Assembly: GCA_016187835.1 (NCBI GenBank) | Contig: JACPIY010000023.1 | Span: 1-36,751 of the forward strand | Reading direction: 5' to 3' | Source: Deltaproteobacteria bacterium | GTDB taxonomy: Bacteria; Desulfobacterota_D; UBA1144; Nemesobacterales; CSP1-2 | DNA: 36,751 nucleotides | Part shown: positions 29,860-36,751 of the stretch, in pieces | How positions within the stretch are numbered: position 1 is the stretch's first letter | How the letters are laid out: each line of letters begins with the position of its first letter | Made by a program: the position numbers and the translations under genes | Notes under the pieces: model-generated | What the model saw: the letters and a program-made list of their open reading frames with translations, nothing else | Database searches by the model: none | What the model was told of the DNA's origin: nothing

Positions 29860-30488
29860 TAAAAAGGCGATTACAGCAACCTCTACAGGTTCGCGTAGGG
29901 ATTCACACAGGTCTTGTAGTAGTGGGAGAGATGGGAGGAGGAGAAAAGCGCGAACGGCTTGCCTTAGGCGATACGCTAAACATTGCTTCTCGGGTACAGA
30001 ACCTAGCCAAACCAAACACGGTGGTGATCAGCTCCGCCACCTATTGGCTTGTAGAGGGATTGTTCGAATGCCGTGATCTCGGTCTGCACACATTGAAGGG
30101 AGTTTCGACTCCGTTAGAAGTATATCGGGTTCTTCTGGAGAGTGATGTCTGGAGCCGATTCGAGGTTGCGGTCGGTAAAGGTTTAACACCACTGGTAGGA
30201 AAAGAACAGGAGGTAGGGCTTTTGCTGGAGCGCTGGGATCAGGTCAAGGAAGGGATGGGACAGGTAGTATTGATTCGCGGGGAGGCTGGCATAGGCAAAT
30301 CGCGCCTTGTACAGGTGATGAAAGAGCAAGTAGCTGGAGAGACACATACGAGGATAGAGAGCCGCTGTTCACCCTATTATCAGAACAGTTCCCTATATCC
30401 GGTGATTGATCATTTGCAGCGGCTGCTGTTTAGGAAGGAAGATTCTCTCGAAGAGAAGCTGGAAAAGCTTGAGAGAGCACTGGTAAAT

Positions 30489-30544
30489 GTAGGGGCAGAC
30501 CCCCGTGTCTGCCCTAAAGAGGGCGAACACATAGGTTCGCCCCT
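30489..30544. repeat. Tandem hairpin module GTAGGGGCAGAC...GTCTGCCC / GGGCGAAC...GTTCGCCC
   Basis: Arms 30493-30500/30507-30514 and 30521-30528/30535-30542; translated in frame as GADPRVCPKEGEHIGS. Confidence 0.9.
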
Positions 30545-31520
30545 TCAGGAGATGGTGCCTCTTTTTGCCTCTCTGCTATCTCTACCGCTTCTTGACCGCT
30601 ACCCACCTCTCAATCTAACTCCCCAGAGGCAGAAACAGAAGACTCTTGAGGCTTTGCTGGTTTTGCTGCTTAAAGGAGGCGGAGAAGCAGCCGGTACTGC
30701 GTATAGTGGAAGACCTGCACTGGGGGTGGATTCCTCAACTCTTGAATACCTAAGTCTTCTTATGGAGCAGGTGCCTACGGCCCGTATCTTCACTCTGCTT
30801 ACCTTTCGTCCGGATTTTAGCCCACCTTGGACTGGCCGTGCGCACCTGACCCAGATCACGCTTAATCGCTTAACTCGAAAACAAGTAGAGGTGATGGTGG
30901 GCAGGATAACGGGAGGTAAATCTCTTCCGAATGAGGTGGTACAGCAGGTTGTGACTAAAACCGATGGGATACCACTTTTTGTATAAGAGTTAACTAAAAT
31001 GGTTTTGGAGTCAGGATTGCTAAGAGAGCAAGAGGGTCACTTTGGGCTTACGGGTCCGTTACCCCCGCTTGCTCTTGCTCAAAGGCTATCTCACCCCTAT
31101 AGCACATGGGTTTCGCCCTGCGCTCTGTTGTTGTAGTCCATCAGTTCCGCTTCGAGAGGCAAGCAGTTCAGGAGTGGGCAGAGAAGTTGATTGCGCTCTC
31201 TAACGAGCAAGGATTTGCGTACTGGTTGGCATGGGGAACTATCTTGAGGGGTTGGGCAATTGCAAAGCAGGGAGGAGGGGAGGAGGAAATCGCTCAGATA
31301 CGCCAGGGCTTGGCCGCCCACCGGGCCACGGAGGCAGAACTGGCGCAGCCGTATTTTCTTGCCCTGCTGGCAGAGGCGTATGGAGGAATAGGAAAAGCCG
31401 AAGAGGGGCTTACTGTGTGGCCGAGGCACTGGATGTAGTGAACAAAAATGGGGAGCGTTTCTTTCTACGAAGCGGAGTTGTATCGGCTCAAGGGGGAGTT
31501 ACTGCTGAGACAGGGTACAG

Positions 31521-31548
31521 GTAGTGGCGGTTCGCGAACCGCCACTAC
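31521..31548. repeat. 28-bp perfect palindrome GTAGTGGCGGTTCGCGAACCGCCACTAC
   Basis: Self-complementary 14+14; within the C-terminal part of the cyclase pseudogene (SGGSRTATT). Confidence 0.9.
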
Positions 31549-31820
31549 GGAGGAGGCTGAAGCCTGTTTTTGCCAGGCTATTGAGATTGCCAATCCCCAG
31601 AGTGCAAAGTCTTTGGAGCTGCGGGCGGTGATGAGCTTGAGTCGTCTCTTGCAGAAACAGGGCAAGAGAGAAGAAGCCCGAAATATGCTGGCAGAGACTT
31701 ACGGCTGGTTTACAGAGGGATTTGAGACTAAGGACTTAAAAGAGGCGAAGACACTGCTTGAGGAGTTATCGAGGGATTAGACACGAATATGAACGCGGAT
31801 TTACATGAATAAAGTGATAC

Positions 31821-31898
31821 AGGATACAGGATGCACTATGCATGATCCATGAAATTTTACGTGTACCTTGTATTTCCCTATCTTGCATCCTGCATCCT
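31821..31898. repeat. Inverted repeat AGGATACAGGATGCA / TGCATCCTGCATCCT
   Basis: Arms 31821..31835 and 31884..31898, 14/15 matched, 48-nt spacer. Confidence 0.7.
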
Positions 31899-31959
31899 TC
31901 TTATTTCCCAATGGTTGCTTGTACTTTTTATCACATTATCAATATTATACGTGTTGAAC

Positions 31960-32208
31960 ATGTGTAAAGGAGGGTTTATATGTAGAAAAAAACTGATTAT
32001 TACTATAGACGAAAAAGTTTACGAAGGATTATATCGAGTTATTGGTCATAGAAATATCAGTCAATTTATAGAGTCTTTGGTTAGACCTCACGTTGTATCT
32101 CAAGATTTAGAAGCTGCTTACAGGGAAATGGCGCAGGACGAAGCCCGTGGAGCTGAGGCGTAGGAATGGTCGGAAGCTACGATTGGAGATGTTAGCGATG
32201 AACCGCGG
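31960..32208 (+). pseudogene. MazE/VapB-like antitoxin remnant
   Basis: KKLIITIDEKVYEGLYRVIGHRNISQFIESLVRPHVVSQDLEAAYREMAQDEARGAEA, then in-frame TAG (32161-32163), then EWSEATIGDVSDEPR and TGA in the same frame. Confidence 0.7.
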
Positions 32209-32251
32209 TGAGGTGTGGTGGGTAAACTTTGAGTCAGATGCCGGCTTTTAG
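32198..32251 (+). pseudogene. MazF/PemK-like toxin remnant (first 17 codons)
   Basis: ATG overlapping the antitoxin end: MNRGEVWWVNFESDAGF* matches the start of MazF/PemK toxins (MNRGEVWWVNFEP...), then stops. Confidence 0.7.
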
Positions 32252-32355
32252 GCAACTTTAGTAATAGGGGGCAATATAAATATGGATGGAAAAAGCACCT
32301 TAGCGAATTATCAGATGCGATTTGTAGCCGCGAGGCGGTTCAGGAGGGAAATAAG

Positions 32356-33144
32356 ATGCCCTTAGAAGAGAATAAAGTTACTGTTGTAATAGGAGCGAGC
32401 AGAGGGATTGGCCGCTGCTCTGCCCTTGGCCTGGCCCAGGCAGGCGCTGATGTGGTGGTAGCTGCCCGCACTGAGCCTGACATAAAGTCGCTGGCCAAAG
32501 AGATTGAGGATATGGGGCGAAGGTCTTTGGCTGTGAAAGTCGACGTTAAGCAAAAAGCGAATATTGAGAATCTGGTGCAGCAGACCGTGGATAGGTTTGG
32601 CAAGATAGACATTTTGGTTTACTCCTCAGGTGTGCTCTATTTGGAAAGGACGCTGGCCGAATCCAAAGATGAGAACTTTGAGGAGATGATGGCTGTGAAT
32701 GTCAGGGGGCCCTACTGGGCTATGCGGGAGGTTCTTAACTTGGGGGGAATGTTAGAGCGCAAAAGTGGCCGCATTATTGTCATTGCCTCTGACTCAGCTA
32801 AGAGGGGCGAAGCCGGTTTAGCCGTGTACGATGCCTCAAAACATGCCGTGTTAGGCTTGGTGCGCGGTCTGGCCATGGAGGTAGGGGCGATGGGAATCAT
32901 CGTTAATGCGGTGTGTCCGGGATTCGTGTGGACAAAGATGGCGCAAGACGTGGCCCCTCAATTAGCTGAGATATATGGAATTCCGACTGAGGGGATGGAT
33001 GAATTTCTTAGGAGCATCGATCCGCTCAAGCGGATTGCCACACCCGAGGAGGTGGCCGATGTGGTGGTTTTCCTTGCCATGACTCCTGGCGGTGGGGCCA
33101 TGACCGGACAAGGGCTCTGTATGGCTACCACGATATTGTCTTAA
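32356..33144 (+). CDS. SDR family NAD(P)-dependent oxidoreductase
   Basis: VVIGASRGIGRCSALGLAQAGADVVVAAR; YDASKHAVLGLVRGLAMEVG (YxxxK); VCPGFVWTKM. Confidence 0.92.
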   Translation: MPLEENKVTVVIGASRGIGRCSALGLAQAGADVVVAARTEPDIKSLAKEIEDMGRRSLAVKVDVKQKANIENLVQQTVDRFGKIDILVYSSGVLYLERTLAESKDENFEEMMAVNVRGPYWAMREVLNLGGMLERKSGRIIVIASDSAKRGEAGLAVYDASKHAVLGLVRGLAMEVGAMGIIVNAVCPGFVWTKMAQDVAPQLAEIYGIPTEGMDEFLRSIDPLKRIATPEEVADVVVFLAMTPGGGAMTGQGLCMATTILS

Positions 33145-33282
33145 GGTAATTGACTAGCGCTAAAAACATCAATATTTTCAAAGCATTAGATTTTTCAGAG
33201 GCGCCCTCAAACCGCCTTTTTGGTCTTCGCGCCAGGGATAGAGACTCTGTAACTATTTGATTTATATAGGTCGGTTACATAA

Positions 33283-33477
33283 TATAGAATAAAGAAAGCA
33301 TACATAGCAGCAAAGAAGCTCAAGGCTGGGACACTTTGGATTAACACTTATCATGCTTTTGATGTGGGTTCACCTTGGGGTGGATATAAGATGAGCGGAT
33401 TCGGAAGGGAGTTGGGAATGCAGGCTCTAGACCTCTATACCCAGGTAAAAAGTGTATTTGTGGACCTGAATATGTAG
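33283..33477 (+). pseudogene. Aldehyde dehydrogenase C-terminal fragment
   Basis: IKKAYIAAKKLKAGTLWINTYHAFDVGSPWGGYKMSGFGRELGMQALDLYTQVKSVFVDLNM*: the ALDH C-terminus, with no upstream body. Confidence 0.85.
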
Positions 33478-33843
33478 ATCAGGACTTAACCAGTTGATAG
33501 CATTATAAATAGAAACAGTCAGAGGTACTAACATCTTTAAAGTAGGTGACAGCTATGAACTAAGGATTACATTATCCATCACTTATAAGTTCTTGGAAGT
33601 AAGTTTTTTAGGGGAACAAAAAGTGTTTTCGTACAATATGCCTTACAACAGCATTGGGAGATTCCACGAAAACATTATGTCCAAGTACTAGAGAGTCCAG
33701 TAGGTAGAATTATCAATAATGTTTCATAGCTGTTAGAGTTTGAACAAAGATTTGTCTTTAATCTGACCAGAGTAGATTTTTCTTTCCCTAAAGTTCCGTT
33801 ATATTAATTCAGGAGAAATAGTTATTTCCTTAGAAAACATACT

Positions 33844-34620
33844 ATGAGTTTCCATCCAAAAACTATCTCAATAATACCAATCATCGGAATTCCTGAAATA
33901 AAGCCCGGTGATGACCTTGTAAGGTTAGTAACCGAAGCTGCATTTAAACAAGACATCTCAATTACTAATGGAGACCTAGTTGTCTTTGCTCAAAAGATAA
34001 TTTCAAAAGCGGAGGGTAGGGTAGTTAAGCTGAGTGATGTATCTCCTTCTCCCTTTGCAGTTCAAATAGCCAGCGAACTGAACAAAGACCCGCAGTTCGT
34101 AGAAGTAATACTCGGTGAAACGAAAAGAATAGTAAAGATGGACAGAAAGTTGGATAGGGGAATGTTAATTGTGGAATCAAAACAAGGGATTATCTGTGCC
34201 AATGCTGGGATTGACGCATCAAACGTTTCGGGTGGGGAAATGGTAACCCTTCTTCCAATTGATCCTGACGAATCGGCCAAAAAACTAGCTGAAGGATTTA
34301 AGGAGAAATTGGGAGTAGAGGTCCTGGTCATAATCACGGATACCGTAGGAAGACCTTGGCGTGAGGGGCTTACAGAAATTGCCATAGGATGTTGGGGAAT
34401 GAAACCGCTTAAAGATTATAGGGGACATTCGGATTCAAAGGGTTATAAGTTAAGTGCAACTCTCCTTGCCGTAGCCGATGAGATTGCAGGAGCGGCAGGA
34501 CTGGTTATGGGGAAAAACGATTCCGTTCCCGTAGTTATTGTAAGAGGCTATACATACGAACCGGGAGGCGTGGGTGCTAGGGAACTCATAAGAAAACCGG
34601 AGGACGACCTGTTTCGTTGA
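33844..34620 (+). CDS. cofE: Coenzyme F420-0:L-glutamate ligase
   Basis: GIPEIKPGDDLVRLV; GDLVVFAQKIISKAEGRVVKL; GIICANAGIDASNV; VLVIITDTVGRPWREGLTEIAIGCWGMKPLKDYRG. Confidence 0.92.
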   Translation: MSFHPKTISIIPIIGIPEIKPGDDLVRLVTEAAFKQDISITNGDLVVFAQKIISKAEGRVVKLSDVSPSPFAVQIASELNKDPQFVEVILGETKRIVKMDRKLDRGMLIVESKQGIICANAGIDASNVSGGEMVTLLPIDPDESAKKLAEGFKEKLGVEVLVIITDTVGRPWREGLTEIAIGCWGMKPLKDYRGHSDSKGYKLSATLLAVADEIAGAAGLVMGKNDSVPVVIVRGYTYEPGGVGARELIRKPEDDLFR

Positions 34621-34632
34621 ATGAGAATATTT

Positions 34633-34660
34633 GTAGGGGTTCAAAATTTTGAACCCCTAC
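34633..34660. repeat. 28-bp perfect palindrome GTAGGGGTTCAAAATTTTGAACCCCTAC
   Basis: Self-complementary; inner 26 bp identical to 16285..16310. Between convergent cofE (+) and ubiA-like (-). Confidence 0.95.
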
Positions 34661-34674
34661 TGAATGTTTAATCC

Positions 34675-35568
34675 TTATCTAAGAAATCGCAGAATATCTT
34701 GTAGATGGATGATTATAGCCGTAACTACTACCCAGAGAAATACACATATAAACAGTCCTCTATCTTTAAGAAGGGCTTCTGTCGGTTCTCCGTTTGAATT
34801 GGTTTGTACGAGGTACACATAGCGAAGAACGCCGTAGCATACGAAAGGAACTGTTATAAAAAGCCCTTTTACGCCTCTCTCCACTACATATATCGAGTAA
34901 GTTACAATCGCGGTTGTTGAAAAAATACCTAATGTGCTATCGAGGAAATTAACCGTGTATTTGGCAAGGACCTTTCTGTGAGAGGTTGAATTATCGAAGG
35001 ATGAAAGTTCAAAACGCCTCTTGCCAAAGGCAAGGAGAAGTGAAAGTAGAAAAGTTACTATAAAAAGCCATGTTGAGACCCGTATTCTTGAAGCTATTCC
35101 TCCGGCTTCAATTCTAAAAACGAAACCGAGAGCGATACAAAAAGCATCCAGTATTAATACATGTTGGAGAGAAAACGAATATACAACATCGAGTAAAAGA
35201 TAGAGAAATATTATTAATATGAATTCCTTGCCGAATCTAAGGGAAAGTCCTATTGATACTGCGAGGGTCAACAAAATCAGAAGGACTGCTTGGACTGTGT
35301 TTATCCTGCCCGATGCGATGGGCCGGAGTTTCTTTTTTGGGTGATGTCTGTCAGCCTCCTTATCATACAAGTCGTTTATTATGTATCCTGCCGAAGACGC
35401 AAATGAAAAAGCAAAAAAGGCCTGAACCATTTTTAAAAACACCTCGGTGTGATTGAAGAGCACGCCGCCGAACAGGGGAGGGGCAAAAATTAGCAGGTTT
35501 TTTACCCAGTGAGGGGGCCTGAGGAGGTAGATAAAATCTTTAAGGGGAATTTTCATTTGGGTTATCAT
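34675..35568 (-). CDS. UbiA-family decaprenyl-phosphate phosphoribosyltransferase-like protein
   Basis: LLRPPHWVKNLLIFAPPLFGG; GYIINDLYDKEADRHHPKKKLRPIASGRI; multiple TM segments; DPPR-synthase-like. Confidence 0.85.
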   Translation of the reverse strand: MITQMKIPLKDFIYLLRPPHWVKNLLIFAPPLFGGVLFNHTEVFLKMVQAFFAFSFASSAGYIINDLYDKEADRHHPKKKLRPIASGRINTVQAVLLILLTLAVSIGLSLRFGKEFILIIFLYLLLDVVYSFSLQHVLILDAFCIALGFVFRIEAGGIASRIRVSTWLFIVTFLLSLLLAFGKRRFELSSFDNSTSHRKVLAKYTVNFLDSTLGIFSTTAIVTYSIYVVERGVKGLFITVPFVCYGVLRYVYLVQTNSNGEPTEALLKDRGLFICVFLWVVVTAIIIHLQDILRFLR

Positions 35569-35694
35569 TCTACAGTCTCTAAAACATATTGCAATGAGTT
35601 TAGTCAGGTCTCAGGTATTATTATAGTCAATCACGTGGCTTTCCGTAGAGTCGTTGGGATATACCTTTGGTGTTTATTCCTCAGTTTGGGAGAA

Positions 35695-36495
35695 ATGGCA
35701 ATAAAAACATGGCGCAGCGGAATAGTGCATATCAAAATAACAGGCGGATGTTTTGTCTCTTTCTTCTTCGTGATGTCTCTAATTTATGGATTGTCCGGGG
35801 GATGTAGCAATATGAAAGATACGGAAAAACGACATTTCTATAAGATTGCTCATCGTGGAGCAAGTGCCTATGAGCCTGAAAATACATTGCGGTCCTTCAA
35901 GCGCGCAATAGAAATCGGGGCTGAGATGATGGAGTTTGACGTGAGGTTTTCTCAGGATGGTCATCTTGTGATCATTCACGATAAAAAGGTAGACAGAACA
36001 ACAAACGGACACGGTTTGGTAAGGGAAATGACACTTAGTGAGCTTAAAAAGCTCGATGCGGGGAAAGGAGAGAAAATTCCTACCCTGGAAGAGGTATTTG
36101 ATTTTGGGAAAGGAACAATAAAATTTGTGGTTGAGTTAAAAGATAGAGGAACCGAGGAAAAGGTTATAAACCTGGTAAGGGATAAAGGTTTAATTGATGA
36201 TGTATTTCTTGTGTCCTTTCATTGCGATCTGATAAAAAGGGCAAAGAGTTTAGAGCCGAGGATAAGGACAGGACTAATTATGCTTTTTTCTTTTGACACG
36301 GTGGGAAAAGGAAAAGAATGCCGAGCAGATGCAGTTGCTCCATCTCAATATTTTATTACTAGAGGCATGGTAGAGAAAGTTAATAAAAACGGTATGTTTT
36401 TGTTTGCCTGGACTGTTGATGATCCCAAGAAAGCTAAAAAACTTAAGGAAATAGGAGTGGACGGCATAGTTACCAATAAACCGGATTTATTATAA
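35695..36495 (+). CDS. Glycerophosphodiester phosphodiesterase, probable lipoprotein
   Basis: YKIAHRGASAYEPENTLRSFKRAIEIGAEMMEFDVRFSQDGHLVIIHDKKVDRTTNG; lipobox-like SLIYGLSGGCSN. Internal ATG 35695 preferred over the ORF start 35509. Confidence 0.88.
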   Translation: MAIKTWRSGIVHIKITGGCFVSFFFVMSLIYGLSGGCSNMKDTEKRHFYKIAHRGASAYEPENTLRSFKRAIEIGAEMMEFDVRFSQDGHLVIIHDKKVDRTTNGHGLVREMTLSELKKLDAGKGEKIPTLEEVFDFGKGTIKFVVELKDRGTEEKVINLVRDKGLIDDVFLVSFHCDLIKRAKSLEPRIRTGLIMLFSFDTVGKGKECRADAVAPSQYFITRGMVEKVNKNGMFLFAWTVDDPKKAKKLKEIGVDGIVTNKPDLL

Positions 36496-36523
36496 GTAGA
36501 GACGCATTGCTATGCGTCTCTAC
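36496..36523. repeat. Palindrome GTAGAGACGCAT-TGCT-ATGCGTCTCTAC
   Basis: 12-bp perfect arms, 4-nt loop, GTAG/CTAC ends; directly after the GDPD stop codon. Confidence 0.9.
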
Positions 36524-36566
36524 AGTATCTTTGTTTTTTATTTTTTAGGGGTTAGAATACTAAATC

Positions 36567-36751
36567 ATGGGAATTTTTGATGAGGTTAAGTCAGATTTTA
36601 ACGCTGTATTTGAAAGGGACCCTGCTGCAAGGAGCACCCTTGAAGTGATATTTGCTTATCCCGGATTTCATGCAATATTCCTTCACCGCATATCCAATTG
36701 GTTATGGAATAATCACCTTGAGCTTCTGGCAAGGGGGCTTTCACACATTTC
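36567..36751 (+). CDS. cysE: Serine O-acetyltransferase, N-terminus (runs off right edge)
   Basis: Translation MGIFDEVKSDFNAVFERDPAARSTLEVIFAYPGFHAIFLHRISNWLWNNHLELLARGLSHI: the CysE N-terminal domain. Confidence 0.9.
   Translation, partial: MGIFDEVKSDFNAVFERDPAARSTLEVIFAYPGFHAIFLHRISNWLWNNHLELLARGLSHI

Larger units (their letters stand above)
29361..31780 (+). pseudogene. Double zinc-ribbon / class III adenylate cyclase / AAA ATPase / TPR protein, disrupted
   Basis: CQSCGFENPEGMNFCGKC...; VMFCDLVGSTDLLEQLDPEEL; YLGDGLLVYFGYP; GEAGIGKSRL. Nonsense codon at 30984-30986, then the family sequence resumes (ELTKMVLESGLLREQEGHF). Internal deletion near 31070-31085 and further frameshifts. Confidence 0.85.

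Noticed and set aside
29431-30015. Antisense 194-aa ORF in the cyclase gene
   Set aside because: Lies opposite a clearly coding frame with conserved cyclase motifs; no recognisable family.
33590-33729. Short frame KFFRGTKSVFVQYALQQHWEIPRKHYVQVLESPVGRIINNVS
   Set aside because: Reads like protein but has no start codon and no family I recognise; too short to support.
35509-35694. N-terminal extension of the GDPD ORF
   Set aside because: Overlaps the start of the opposite-strand ubiA-like gene; the lipoprotein signal and RBS fit the ATG at 35695.
9941-36523. CRISPR array from repeated palindromes
   Set aside because: Copies are dispersed over the window with no regular spacers, and stems differ between copies.

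Overview
This is a bacterial chromosomal window. A housekeeping backbone (prs, rplY/ctc, pth, hppA, rpsF-rpsR-rplI, degP/htrA-ridA) alternates with more specialised loci. These are: (i) a minus-strand glucosyl/mannosylglycerate-type solute locus (GpgS-like GT, MPGP/GPGP-type HAD phosphatase, a second GT) that includes an internally deleted glycerate kinase and a pyruvate kinase lacking its B domain; (ii) coenzyme F420 genes (cofG, cofH, cofE) plus a possible F420-linked PPOX protein; (iii) a THI4-family thiazole synthase with Cys, not His, at the sulfur-donor position; (iv) a PAS-LuxR regulator beside a small secreted protein; (v) a decay-rich tract at about 28.9-33.8 kb containing a broken zinc-ribbon/adenylate-cyclase/ATPase gene, a broken MazEF-like pair and a 3' aldehyde dehydrogenase fragment. 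The least ordinary feature is a dispersed family of short palindromes with GTAG...CTAC-like ends and variable stems. Three of them lie inside the cyclase reading frame, and one 26-bp palindrome occurs identically at two convergent gene junctions. I found no rRNA, tRNA or CRISPR array by eye. Family assignments come from reading motifs in the translations; no database search was run.
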